The notes under the pieces were generated by a model. That model saw nothing but the letters and a program-made list of their open reading frames with translations. It made no database searches and was not told the origin of the DNA. Shown here one piece after another: positions 20,782 through 32,404 of a stretch of DNA of 64,000 nucleotides. Made by a program: the position numbers and the translations under genes. Within the stretch, counting starts at the first letter, position 1, and every line of letters starts with the position of its first letter. The DNA is from Linum tenue. Lineage: Eukaryota > Streptophyta > Magnoliopsida > Malpighiales > Linaceae. The stretch covers positions 25,189,811 through 25,253,810 of the forward strand of contig CAMGYJ010000003.1 of NCBI GenBank assembly GCA_946122785.1, given 5' to 3'.

Positions 20782-22620
20782 AACCGTTTGCTTGTCCCCA
20801 AGCAAACCAAGTTAGATACAAGGTAAGCTCAACATATTTAAATCATACCAACATTGGGGACAAATCATATAGGCACAGAACACGTGAATCGTACTGGCTT
20901 TTAAACATCAACACATGAACAGCTTCAACAGCAACCTGTGACAGCCACTACAGAGGACATTCGAGTGTAGCAAAATCGAGTAAAGGAGGAGTCTCCCTTC
21001 TGTTCATCAACCAACATAGACTTGACTCAACCAGTTACTTTAGACAGTCACCTCATGCACAAAACTCAAGATATCAGAATTTAGAACGAGCAATCTAGGT
21101 CCTCACCGGGGTAAAGAGTATAGATAATATGAGAAAATGAATCGTTCACTCTCGACCAGTGGGTTCAGGACAATTTGATGCGAAAAATGCGCATGCTTAT
21201 TCTCTCAATCCCTAACGTCTCTTCACCATGAAGGCAGCCTCTAAATGCTAGAGTTCACATATGGGGTGTCACCACTAATTAATCCGGAGGTCTTAGACAC
21301 AGGTTCAGATGACTGGCTAGGGTCTTGGACATGGGGAAAAGGCCTTTTAGGTGGTGGAAGTATTCATAGCACAAGGTTCTATAGTTCCAAACCCAACACA
21401 ATCACAGCCAACCAGCCCACTTACTTTCTTTTTGCCATTCTGCATTACTCAAATTCTTTAGAGCACAAGAGCAAAGGAGGTCACAAAAATGTTAGTATTT
21501 CCAGGCCAGACTGCTAAGAAACACTAATTAATGAGCATGATTCAACTTTTTGGTAGTGGCTCTCTTTTGTTTTCATTCATTTTTTTTTTCTTTTTTCTTT
21601 TCATGAGAACCACCACCTCTGCACATTTTTCAAATACATGCTCAATTCTTAAGCATTAATTCCAACCCTCACATTATTTTTAGCAGAAACAGCAGAGAAC
21701 AAGCAAAAACCACTCAGTGGAACCTTCTAAGAGATGCACAAGGGTGATTTTCCATTACAAACCGAAAGAAAGAAAGTGAAACAGCTCAAAGGGGCTGACT
21801 AGGGGGTCTGACACACTAGGACAGTCAATTTGTTCATGGGCTAATCCTATGCCTCCATCATCTTAGCTAATGACAACGTGAATGCTACACATCATGGAAG
21901 AGGGAACTATCGCACAAGAAAGAAACGAGCAGGCTCAAATCTCACATGGCTACTTATATGCTCTATCTCTCATTCTGATTCCCGGCACTAGATGCATAAA
22001 AGACTATCAACAACAAGTGATCAACCCAAGTCACAGTTGGTAAGCAAATAGTTGAAAAACTGAACCCCTACACAATTCTACTGCATGTCTTAGTCATCAT
22101 CATAGGTTGTCCTAGTTACAATCAAGTTGTCATGCAATAATTTGAAAGCCATTCGATTCACCACTCAAATCACAGTGCCAATATGATCATGCAAACAGCG
22201 ATACTTGGAGCCCTCAAATCTCGAGATTTGGACAGAAACTAGGCTGCAAGCACACATATATAGATTCCAACAAATACGAAGCACCCCCCCCCACACACAC
22301 ACTTAAGCACGACATTGCCCTCAATGGAGCAGAGGGAGAGATAAGGGGAACGATGTTACCGGATTGAAATACTGCTGGAAAACTGGAAGTGGACCAGTCA
22401 GCGGGAAACATATACAACGACGGAACAGTTCTGCACGAAGGGAACATAAAGAACACACTAGCACACTGTGCGTTAGGGATAAAAGTTAGCCCAAATGGCC
22501 ACAAAATAGACAATCCAAAAAAGAAAGAAAAAAGAACAAAAACAAACGACATACTCAGTTCAAGCTCCGCACACGCATGGAGCAAACACGAAAAGTCTTA
22601 AACAGAAACACACTCGGAGG
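20782..22620 (-). other. Long non-coding region before the 3' LTR
   Basis: About 1.8 kb between the extra ORF and the polypurine tract without a convincing coding frame. Athila elements typically have such a long 3' untranslated segment. A T/C-rich tract lies at 21565-21605 and a CA/C-rich run at 22284-22307. Confidence 0.6.
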
Positions 22621-22635
22621 GGCGACGAGTACAGA

Positions 22636-23561
22636 CTACTCATCGCCAAGGTTGTCCAAATCGATGTCGTCCATGAAGGCATCATCACCGGCTGGCGGAG
22701 GTGGAAGTGGAGAGTTCTCCCAGGGAGTCCTCGAGACTGGCTGCTCGCCGGGTATCAGCTGGAGCAGGTGCTGTTGGACCTCCTGCATACGCCGAGACCG
22801 GCCCCCCTCCCTCTCGATGTGAGCAAGGGTCACCCCCTGCTGCTGGAACTAGAGATGATGGTCGAGGAGTTGTTGATTCTGGAGACTCAGCTGCTAGAAT
22901 TGGTGAGTGAAGGGGTCCTGGGATGGAAAAGTAGAACTGCCACCCCCGTACTCGAAGGTGGTCGGGCGGGGGGCATCAGCATCATCCACATCCTCGGGGT
23001 GGGCATCCTCAGTGGCTTTGCCAGCATGTGGTGGATGATGCGGTTATCGAGCTGTAGGGTGCTAGCCTTCGTCCGCCCTGCAAGGAAGGGACGTTGAGCA
23101 GGCTGAGCTAGGCGGGTGTACAGCACCTTGAAATTAATACCCTCTGGATTGTTGAGCTCGGTGACGTAGTCCTTATCATCGTCCAGGCCGAGGTCGAGAG
23201 CGACCGCCAAATCGTGGTAGCTCATGGAGCGGGGCTCACCCCCGAGCCTGAACTTGACGGCCTCGCCGTCTGCCCAGTCAGTTGTATCTTCGTGCTTGAA
23301 GGTTGTACAGAACTCAAGCACTAGCTCGTGGTAGACCTTCTCCCGAATGGACAGCAGACGGCGCCATGGGCGGTTAGTGGCAATGGCGAGGAAGTGGTCG
23401 TAGCAATGTAGTTTCTCAAACTCCCGCCTAGACCAATAGTGATGCTTCCCAAAGGAGGAAGCCAGGACGCGCTTGAAGCGATCCTTGTGGGGGCCCCGCT
23501 TCAAATCCCGGATGAACGGGTGCTTGAGGTCGAGTTTCGACATGGTCCTGCAAGAGAACAA
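22636..23561 (-). pseudogene. Extra ORF downstream of pol (Athila ORF / env-position)
   Basis: Starts at the methionine near 23541 (MSKLDLKHPFIRDLKRG). Further blocks are YHELVLEFCTTFKHE, VKFRLGGEPRSMSYHDLAVA, NFKVLYTRLA and IIHHMLAKPL. These match the conserved frame that Athila-type elements carry after pol in the position of an envelope gene. No signal peptide or membrane helix is obvious. After about 22887 the frame shifts; a second piece at 22636-22833 has the Asp-rich tail. Its function is unknown in the family. Confidence 0.7.
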
Positions 23562-24748
23562 CCCAAAGTGGAGCCAAGAGAGCCATAAAAAAGGTTAATC
23601 ACACCCCCACACTTGAGAACAAAAAAATAGCCAAACCATAGTTTCATCCATAGTTCGGGGGTCAATAACTCGAGCAAATAAGCACAATCAGGGTGGGGGT
23701 TCACATCCAAAATGAAGTAGGCAACTTAAGGTTCATATCCATAGCAAATACACCATCAAAACACAACAGTAAGGGCCCCAACCGGCTCCCACAAAATGGT
23801 ATGAAAAACTGGCATTTCATCGAACACCTTGTGTGCACTATTAAGTTAAGCATAGAATTGGCAAATTTCTAGCACAAAAGGGCTCAAAAAAGCATGGGAA
23901 ACATTGCCCAACATAAACCACACATAATCCAAGCCTTCCCCTCAATCAATTGCACACAATTCACACATTTCAAAGGGATTCTCTAGACATACACCCTAAC
24001 ACCCAATTCTCCACAATTCACAAGGTAAAGGGCAAAATCAAACCTGGAGACACAAGTAGAGGTGTAGGGGTGATGAGGGGACGACCGTGGAAGCGACGGA
24101 AACCCGAAAATCTGCCCGGAATTGCTCGTCGGAGCCTCGCCGGAAATCGCCTCCGGCGACTCAAAAACGGTCCAAATCGCCTCAAAATCGAGGGATAGGC
24201 CGAAAATGGGGAGGGAAGGTTGGGTGTGGTGTTGGTTTTGTGAAAAATCGACCAAAAATTGCTGGAAAATTGCCAAAGAGGTGAAGGGGCGCGGTTTTCC
24301 GGCGATCGGGGAGGATTCTGACGAGTGGTGTTTGAAAATCTGGCCAACGCGGCCGTGTTGGCCCGTTTTATAGGCGCCGGGTCGGCCACACGGCCGTGTG
24401 GAAGTGGTTTTAGCCCGTGTGGCGCCGAGAAATCTACACGGGTTGGCCGAGGATTTCACACGGCCGTGTGCGGGACCCCTACTGCCCGTGTGGAATTTAC
24501 AGGGACTTCACACGGCTAAAGGCCTATTCCACACGGCCGTGTGGAATTTAGGCCTGGCCGTGTGGAATTTCAGAGCCCCGAATCCGACCTATTTTCACGC
24601 AAATTCGACATTCGAACCATGGACAACACCTCAAGACTCAAAAACACATAAATTCAAATGGAAAAAGGAAAGGAAATGCAAACCTAGGTGGGGTTGCCTC
24701 CCCACAAGCGCTTCTTTACCGTCTTTTAGCTGGACGCCAGTAGAGGAG
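23562..24748 (-). other. Spacer between pol and the extra ORF
   Basis: Non-coding. The part at 24350-24570 is packed with CACACGGCCGTGTGG palindromes similar to those in the LTRs. GC-rich frames at 23983-24520 overlap on both strands and show no family match. Confidence 0.6.
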
Positions 24749-26078
24749 CTAAGTGTCATCGAGCTTGATCAGCAGCTCTGCGCGCTCGACAGCACCTCCC
24801 AAGTACAACTTTAGGAGGTGGTCATTCACGTTGAATGGCTCAGTTTGAGCACTGTTGATCTCCACCGCACCGTGCGGGAAAACTTGGATGACCGTGAAGG
24901 GTCCCGACCACCTCGAACGTAGCTTGCCCGGGAAGAGTTTCAGGCGTGCATTAAAGAGCAGAACACGATCACCTACCTGAAACTCCTTCGGGCCCCTTAA
25001 CCGAGCGTCGTGTAGACGCTTGGTTCGCTCTTTGTAGAGCAGGGTGTTCTCGTAGGCGTGGTAACGCCATTCCTCCAACTCCAGCAGTTGCAACTTACGT
25101 TCAGTACCTGCAACAGAAGGACTTGTGCTCTAGCTCTACTGGCAAATGACACGCCTTCCCATAGACAAGCCTATAGGGGGAAGTGCCAATCTGGTTTTTA
25201 TAGGCTGCCCTATACGCCCAAAGAGCATCATTGAGCTTGGTGGACCAATCCTTGCGAGACTGATCCACCGTCTTTTCAATTATTCTTTTACGCTACCAGT
25301 TCGTCAGCTCGGCTTGCCCATTTGACTAGGGATGGTAAGCCACCGACACCTGATGCTTAACACCATAGCGAGAGAGGAATTTAGTGAATTGCCCTTGAAA
25401 ATGAGTTCCTCTATCACTAATGATAGCGCGGGGTGTCCCGAACCGGGAAAACAGCTGCTTCAGAAATGAGCAGACCCGTCTTGCATCATTGGTGGGCATG
25501 GCTTGAGATTCTCCCCACCTCGAGACGTAGTCCACTACAACCAATATGTGCAGATTGCCAAAAGATGGAGGGAATGGGCCCATGAAATCGAAACCCCAAA
25601 CATAAAAAATTTCACAAATGACAGAAATAAGTTGGGGCATCTCATCCCGGGAAGAAATGTTACCTGACCTTTGGCAGCGGTCGCACTGTCGTGCGAAGGT
25701 GTTTGCATCCTTGAAGAGCGAGGGCCTATAGAAGCCCGACTGTAGCACCTTCTGCACCGTGCGGTTTCCTCCATGGTGACCTCCAGTAGGTCCCTCATGG
25801 CATTGAGACAGGATGTCTCCCATCTCGTGCTCCATGACACAGCGCCGGATCACGCCATCTGCTCCGATCCTGAAGAGGTAAGGATCCTCCCAGAAGTAAT
25901 GCTTTAGGTCAGAGAAGAACTTACGCTTTGCATGAGTGGCCGTCCCCTTGGGTAATTGCTTGCCCACCAGATAATTGGCAAAGTCAGAATACCAAGGGGC
26001 CACGCTGTCGACCAATGTCATCGCCAGCAATCGCTCACCCGGGAAAGAGTCATCGATCTCCTCCACGAAGTTGTCCAC
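24749..26078 (-). pseudogene. Athila integrase
   Basis: Reads from 26078 down: EEIDDSFPGERLLAMT, the zinc-binding HHCC region (HEGPTGGHHGGNRTVQKVL and CDRCQRSGNIS), then the catalytic core WGFDFMGPFPPSFGN, ISDRGTHFQGQF and KHQVSVAYHP. A stop follows near 25326, but similarity continues ([33 protein letters not shown]). It ends with the C-terminal GPFTVIQVFPHGAVEI at 24749-25093. Integrase joins element DNA to the chromosome. Confidence 0.9.
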
Positions 26079-26879
26079 TGTAACACCCCACCCTATACGT
26101 ATTACCTAATCATATTGTTCATACATTTGCAGCAGAAATAATCTCGGGTGTTACATTAATTATCAAAATTTACCAAAATAAAATTTCGACATTAATTACT
26201 CGCGTAATGGGCTAACAGTTCTTGTAACTAAAACCTGCAAAATAATTTATCTGAATCCCTGCATCCATAAACAAACATATATATTCACAACCATATACAT
26301 TGGCTTTCATAGCCATAGGCACAGTTTCATACTCCACAACTACATACCTTACTAATACATATCATAGTCGTCATAACTTACACAACCACATAAATATACA
26401 CATATCATCAACTTTCCACACCTATGGATATCTCACACTACATCAGAAGCTAGTATGCACATGAAAAACGTTCTCAAAACATTTTTACAAAAAGGTGTGG
26501 ATCACTGGCCAAAATCCCGAGTAGTAGTCCAAGCACAGAATAGTTGAAGACCATACCTCATCTTGCCTTCAACTCTTGCTCAGCTCCCACCTATACATCT
26601 ATCTACTGCTGATGTTGATGATGATCTGCTTACATGGCATAAGCAGAGAAAAAGGATAAAGAGGTTCAGCTCATAGTTGAGTGAGATAATCATAGCATCG
26701 TGAGTTCATAACAGAGCGTACCCCTACCATACATCTAGCAGACAAGCCAAAGCACTAGGATCAGACCTCAGGCATCCAACATCCTAATAGGAAAAAGACT
26801 CAACCACCTAGACTTATGCATATGCATCTTATCATGTTTTACTTATAGGCGCTTGGCTACTCCCATGCTACTAACTGTC

Positions 26880-27010
26880 CCGGGAAACATACCCCACATC
26901 CCGTCGGATGTAGTCATACATACCCCAACATCCCGTCGGATGTGGTCATACATACCCCACACCACTATGGGTGTAGTCATACCCCGACACCGCTCTGGGT
27001 GTGGTCATAT
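26880..27010. repeat. Short tandem array with palindromic units
   Basis: Four units of about 30 bp of the type CATACCCCACATCCCGTCGG followed by ATGTAGT. Each contains a small inverted repeat (ACATCC...GGATGT or ACACC...GGTGT). Confidence 0.75.
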
Positions 27011-28187
27011 CTCGCGAGAAATCTTCAGTCACCACCACATGAGAGGTGTGACTATCATACATATCATAATAGAGTAATAGCATAGGGATCCCTAATTACT
27101 ATGTAGTTGACCGTGAGACCACAACACTCATATTTGGTATCCTTATACATGATTCATATCTCATCTTGCTTAATCATAATTCGTTACTTAGACATGTTCT
27201 TGACCTAGCCACAATTGGCTCAACATAACCAGGAGTCGTATAATTGCACTTCCTCGGGATAAACCCTCGTGCAAGTCATCCTCCTTAAACATCATAATAT
27301 CACCAGGGAAGTTTATTTCCCACTTGTGCATCAAAATACAACAATCATGAAAAATCATGCTTAATTACCTTCTCAAACCATCATAAGGCATATTAACAGT
27401 CAAGCCCACAATTTGCAACATATACGCAATCATCAGTATAAACAACGTCCATAAGGATTAGGGCAAGACAATAATATCATACAATAGTCCAGGGTTCAGC
27501 ATATAGCACAAAAGTTCATACACCCCTAATCATGTCATTCTAGTTCACCTAGGTAAATTCTAAGCATAAGTATAATTATCGTGATACGACAAACCCGGTA
27601 TGCCGTGCTAATCCCTCACCAGTTCTGGTCGTTCAAACACCGGTTTAACCTTTCCGTACTAAAACGTCAATTTCACGAACGTACCCCGAATTAAAATCCG
27701 AGACCGTCCTTATATCCCCTGCAGTATCCCCGTCAATATTAGTTCTAGGCTCCGGGTCAAATTCTTGATAAAAACACATCAAACCCTGGCCGGAGCTAAA
27801 TTCAGCGATTTGGACCCCGACTTAAATAATTGCCGAAATTCAGGGAATAGAACTAGAGGATTGATTACCTCGCTGAAAGATGCTCGTATATGAAATTTGG
27901 GCTCAATCTGGTTTCCGGATACTCCGAAACCCTAATTTGGCTTATCGGGAATTCAAGAAATTCCTGATCCAAAAACTCGTTTTAAAGCTCTAAATCGATA
28001 AATCACGATGTATAGATGAATTAGGCATTACTTACGGGATTTTTGGATCAGTAGAACTCAAGAAATTTACTCTGAAATTTCTCTCCGAAGCTACCCTGCG
28101 CGCTCTGCTTCTCTTCGTTCAGGAAATTGAAAGTGGAAGAAAGAAATGGAATGGGAAAAGGATGGGTCGCTGGAATTAAATGGACCG

Positions 28188-28566
28188 TATATATATATAT
28201 ATATATGGTTCAGGCTAGCGTACGCCCGGGCGTACGTTAGACTACCGTACGCCCGTTTGAGTTTTGCTATTTAGATCAAGAATTAACCGGAGTTTTGGGC
28301 ATGATACTATACCCTAACTACTAATGGATAAACCCCAGTCCCTAGTTGTCTAACCCAAATCATGAGATTCGTTTAATCTTAAAATGAAAATCAACAATAA
28401 TTTCGACAAATCAGAACCGTTGATTTTCATTTCAAGATTAAATGAATATTATTATTTGGGTTAGTGAATTGCGGATTGGGGTTCACCCATTAGGGGTTAG
28501 GGTATAGTATCGTGCCCCAAACTCTGGTTAATTTATTGTCTAAATAGCAAAACTCAACAGGCGTAC

Positions 28567-28602
<36 letters not shown>
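28188..28602. mobile_element. Inverted-repeat MITE flanked by TA microsatellites
   Basis: Arms 28238-28400 and 28418-28570 are inverted copies (GTTTTGCTATTTAGA and its complement, CCCTAACTACTAATGG/CCATTAGGGGTTAGGG). They are joined by a short loop around 28400-28418. (TA)n runs lie on both sides (28188-28206 and 28567-28602), so the exact ends and the target duplication cannot be set. An 18-bp perfect palindrome CGTACGCCCGGGCGTACG is at 28219-28236. Confidence 0.7.
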
Positions 28603-28605
<3 letters not shown>

Positions 28606-28615
28606 TTAATACGTA

Positions 28616-30126
28616 TACTTATCCAATCGATAGAAGTGCTTTCCGCGTCTCTGACCCAGAACGGCTCCGACTGCATAGTCACTCGCATCGCACATCAGCT
28701 CAAAGGGAAGAGACCAGTCAGGAGTCACCATGATGGGTGCATGGGTAAGCTTCTCCTTCAAAGTCTCGAATGCCACTGTGCACTTAGGAGTGAACTGGAA
28801 TGGTGCATCCTTCTCCAGCAGCTTGGTCAGAGGCAGGGCAATCTTCGAGAAATCTTTAATGAAGCTCTGGTAGAAGCCTGCATGATCCAGGAAGCTGCGA
28901 ATCCCCTTCATAGAAATGGGAGGAGGTAGCTGACTGATCGTCTTAATCTTTGCGCGATCCACCTCAATCCCCTGCTTGGAGATCTTGTGCCCGAGCACAA
29001 TCCCTTCACGGACCATAAAATGGCACTTCTCCCAACTGAGTGCCAGATTAGTCTCCTCGCACCTCTTCAGAACGAGTTCCAGGTTATGGAGACAATGAGT
29101 GAAGGAGTCTCCATAAACCGAGAAGTCATCCATGAAGACTTCCATGATCTCTCCAACCAGTCGGTCGAAGATCGCCCGCATGCATCTCTGGAAGGTCGCC
29201 GGTGCATTAAACAGCCCGAATGGAATCCTCCGGTAAGCAAAGGTACCGAAGGGGCAAGTGAATGTGGTCTTCGCCTGATCCTCTGGTGCAATAGGAATCT
29301 GAAAATAACCAGACATGCCATCCAGGAAGCAATAGAACTCATGGCCAGCCAACCTCTCCAGAATCTAATCAATGAAAGGTAGGGGAAAATGGTCTTTCCT
29401 GGTGGTGTCGTTCAGGCGCCGGTAATCGATGCAGACTCGCCAGCCAGTCACGGTCCGCATCGGGATCATCTCGTTCTTCTCATTCGGGACCACAATAGCA
29501 AAGATGATCCCTGCATCCATGAGCTTCACAATCTATACCCGGACCACTGCCTCCAAGTAGGGAGACAACCTCCGTTGTGGCTGCCTGACTGGCTTAACCT
29601 CATCCTCCATCAGAATTCTGTGGGAGCAGAAGGATGGGCTAATGCCTCTGATATCTGTGATCTTCCACGTCATGGCCCGAGCATACTTCTGCAGCAGCGC
29701 CACCAGCCTGCTCTTCTGCTCGGGTGTCAGATCCGAGCTGATAATGACCTGGAGCTTATTCCCCTCCCAGAGAAATGCATACTCCAGGTGACAGGGGAAG
29801 GGCTTAAGCTCCAGATCTGGCGGCTCCTCCAATGATGTAGCGATCCGGGGCGAGATAGGGATCGGTTTGAATGGTTTCTCTCTCCCCTCGATCGCGGCCT
29901 CGTCTAGCTCCGCGAGCTGGTCCTCCAGCAGCACATCCTGTGATGCATGTTCCCCTAGCAAAAGACAACGCTCAAGGAAATCATCAGTACCCGCACTCGT
30001 GATGGCGAGTGCGGTCTCAAAATCAGCAATAACATCACAGTAGTCCAGATCATCATGGAGCTGGAGGTGTTTCATACTATCGGAAACAGAGAAGGTGATT
30101 TGTTCACCCCCAGCTCGCAAAATCAA
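28616..30126 (-). pseudogene. Athila reverse transcriptase
   Basis: Minus strand. Upstream linker at 29533-30126 (LRAGGEQITFSVSDSMK and YARAMTWKITDIRGISP, then EDEVKPVRQPQRRLSP), then stops at about 29532 and 29364. The RT fingers and palm follow: GWRVCIDYRRLND, FYCFLDGMSGYFQIPI, TFAYRRIPFGLFNAPATFQ and the catalytic EVFMDDFSVYG. The thumb, with QGIEVDRAKI and the FELMCDASDYAVGAVLGQR block, leads into the insertion. The catalytic Asp pair is kept. Confidence 0.9.
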
Positions 30127-30129
30127 TTT

Positions 30130-31136
30130 CTAATCATTCATATCAATGAGCGCCTTGGCGGTGGCGAGAAAAGTTCTACCCAATATTAAAGGCACATCCA
30201 CATCCTCATTTATGTCCAAAATCACAAAGTTAATAGGATATGAGAATGGGGCTACTGCGACTATCAAGTCCTCTGCAATGCCCCTAGGATGCACAATGGA
30301 TCTATCAGCAAGTTGAATGCTCATCCTCGTATCACTAGGTTCACCTAGGCCTAGCTTTTTAAACATTTTATATGGCATGACATTTATGCTAGAGCCTAAA
30401 TCCGCCAAGGACTTCCTTATATGCAAACTACCAATCATGCAAGGGATAGTGAAACTCCCTGGGTCTTTTCGCTTCTCTGGTAGTTTGTTCTGCAGGATGG
30501 CAGAACACTCCTCGTTCTGCGGTACATACTCCTTCACCACTGGTTGCAATTTAGGAGCAGGCACCTCAACCTCCTTCTCTATTTCCTCCTTATTAGCTGG
30601 AAGTGCTGAAGTAGGGGTCTCTCTCTCTTGTGCCCGAACAGGTGGATCAGCAGTCATCTTGCCACTCCTGGTAGTAATGGCCTTGCAGTGCTCATTTGGG
30701 TCCTGCGGATGAGGGATGGTCTGACCGGGTAGAGTACCAGGAGTCCTCTGAGCTACAGCCTGGGCAACACTCCCAAGTTGGGTCTGGATATCCCGCAGCA
30801 CAGCCTGCGTGTTTCTCTGACCAGCTTCTAGCTCCAAGAATTTACCTGAAGCTTTCTCCATGAACTGCTCGATGTTATTGAACTTTTTTGCACTAGAGGT
30901 GGCCAGAGAACCCACCAGATCTCGCAATTCCGCCATCGGGTCACTCTGTACTGGGGCTGCAGGTGCTGCCCCTGTCTGATGAAATGGTCGCACCTGTGAC
31001 TGAGGTGGAACTGGCCCCTGTCTGGGCGGGTAGAGAGGCGTTGCGGCTGCTGAAATTGCCCTTGTCTGGGCTGGTAAGGAGGCCTCTAGAATCCAGGTGG
31101 TCCTTGGGGGACTAGTGGTCTAGAATTGGCCCCAAC
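30130..31136 (-). pseudogene. Athila gag C-terminus and aspartic protease
   Basis: A stop at 31137 separates this from the main gag frame. From the Met near 30993 there is a coiled-coil-like stretch (NNIEQFMEKASGKFLELEAGQ), then the gag/protease linker HCKAITTRSGK. The protease reads LADLGSSINVMPYKMFKKLG, where the family has D-L-G in place of DTG/DSG, and VPLILGRTFLATAKALID. It ends one codon before a TAG that separates it from the reverse transcriptase frame. It cleaves the polyprotein in intact elements. Confidence 0.85.
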
Positions 31137-32120
31137 CTAGGAGAAGTTGGGATGCTGGCGCCACCCCTCGTTGTAAGTGTTGTTGTAGGGGCCGAAGCGC
31201 CTGGCATTGCCGATGAAGTCCACCTGCTCCTGGGGAGTAGACGACTCCCTCATCGCCTGACAGTCCTCCACAGTGTGATGGGAGCTCTCACACCACTGGC
31301 AGTGCATCACCTGCTGCTGTCCTGTGCCTGAAATCATCCCAAAGCGATTGATGGCTGAAACCAGTTTCGATACCACCTGCACCAAATCAGATGACTGGGT
31401 GGCTACAGCATGCAAACCCCGCCTTGGTGCTCGTCTCGATCTCCTCGCAGTTCTCCAATCATATCCCTGCTCTGTCATCTCTTCACAAAGTTGATTTAGC
31501 TGTGGCGGTGTGTTCGTGAGCATATTCGCGCCACAGACCGAGTCAATCAGCTGCTTGTCTTCCGAGAACAGGGCATGGTAGAAGGAGCCCACCTTGAAGG
31601 CGTCGGTAAAACCATAGTTGGGATACTTGAGGAAGAGACTGGTGTATCTCTCCCAAGCATCCCGAATGGTCTCATCTTCGTCTTGAGCAAAGTGGGTAAT
31701 TTGCTTCTGCAGGTCCGCCGTCTTGGACGGAGGATGGTAGCAAGTGAGGAACTTGTCCTCCAGGTTGGCGAACGTGGTGATCGAGCCTGGAGGTCGAGTG
31801 TCTAGCCACTCCTTGGCTTTCCCCTCCAGTGTAAATGGGAAGTACCTCAGCTGGATTGCATCGGCTGGAACCCCATTGATCTTGATCCCATCGATGAGCT
31901 CGTGGAATCGCCTCAGGTGTGATCGCGGCACTCCCCCTCCTTGCCACGGAATACCACCGAACCGCAGCATGGTGATGACAGAGGTGCTCACCTCAAAGTT
32001 ATTCACTGGAACATGAGGGTGTTGAATGGGCGGCCTCATGTCCGCGACTCTTGCGGTCCAGTAATATAACATGGTCTGCTCCTCGGGAAGGACCACATCA
32101 TGGTCCTGTGGGTCACTCAT
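31137..32120 (-). CDS. Athila gag
   Basis: Open frame of 327 codons, from the ATG at 32118-32120 to a TAG at 31137-31139. It contains the retrotransposon gag domain: AIQLRYFPFTLEGKAKEWL, ANLEDKFLTCYHPPSKT and the FAQDEDETIRDAWERY block at residues 85-175. A zinc knuckle CQWCESSHHTVEDC lies near residue 275. Gag forms the nucleocapsid. The stop after PNFS is probably a mutation, since family similarity continues beyond it. Confidence 0.8.
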   Translation of the reverse strand: MSDPQDHDVVLPEEQTMLYYWTARVADMRPPIQHPHVPVNNFEVSTSVITMLRFGGIPWQGGGVPRSHLRRFHELIDGIKINGVPADAIQLRYFPFTLEGKAKEWLDTRPPGSITTFANLEDKFLTCYHPPSKTADLQKQITHFAQDEDETIRDAWERYTSLFLKYPNYGFTDAFKVGSFYHALFSEDKQLIDSVCGANMLTNTPPQLNQLCEEMTEQGYDWRTARRSRRAPRRGLHAVATQSSDLVQVVSKLVSAINRFGMISGTGQQQVMHCQWCESSHHTVEDCQAMRESSTPQEQVDFIGNARRFGPYNNTYNEGWRQHPNFS

Positions 32121-32380
32121 CTCTTATTCGTCGCGATTTGCAGCTGTGCTAGCGCCTCCTCCGCAGCCAGTCGCGCCTTTAGAGCCCGCTTGAAATTCCT
32201 ATAGGTCCGTTCAAGCTCCTAGTCTAATGGTAGTAAATCTCCCGACTGGCTACGGGTCATGCACTACCTGCACACAAATAGCAAAAGCAACCCGTGAAAT
32301 CACACAGGTAGAAGAGAGAAAATGCAGTAAAGAAAAGGCTAGAGTAACAAGCTTTCACATTTCTCCAATAACCTAGAGGT

Positions 32381-32398
32381 TCCCCGACAACGGCGCCA
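32381..32398 (-). other. Primer binding site, tRNA-Asp type
   Basis: Minus-strand TGGCGCCGTTGTCGGGGA lies 6 bp inside the 5' LTR. It differs by one base from the tRNA-Asp-complementary site usual in Athila and Tat elements. Confidence 0.9.
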
Positions 32399-32404
32399 AA
32401 AACT

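Larger units (their letters stand above)
26083..28615. mobile_element. 2.5-kb insertion in pol, probable LTR-element remnant
   Basis: Begins TGTAACACCCC, the typical start of LTRs of Tekay/Del-type gypsy elements, and has no coding capacity. It replaces the RNase H domain: the reverse transcriptase side stops at GQRRGKHF and the integrase side starts at the linker, so about 130 codons of host element are missing. No target duplication is seen, as expected if a deletion came with or after insertion. It contains a short palindromic tandem array (26880-27010) and a MITE (28220-28580). The family assignment is tentative. Confidence 0.5.

Noticed and set aside
23983..24814. Several overlapping GC-rich open frames on both strands
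   Set aside because: Opposed overlapping frames in a spacer of the Athila element without family motifs.
26880..27010. Possible CRISPR-like array
   Set aside because: Plant nuclear DNA, only four units, no unique spacers between repeats; a simple palindromic tandem repeat.
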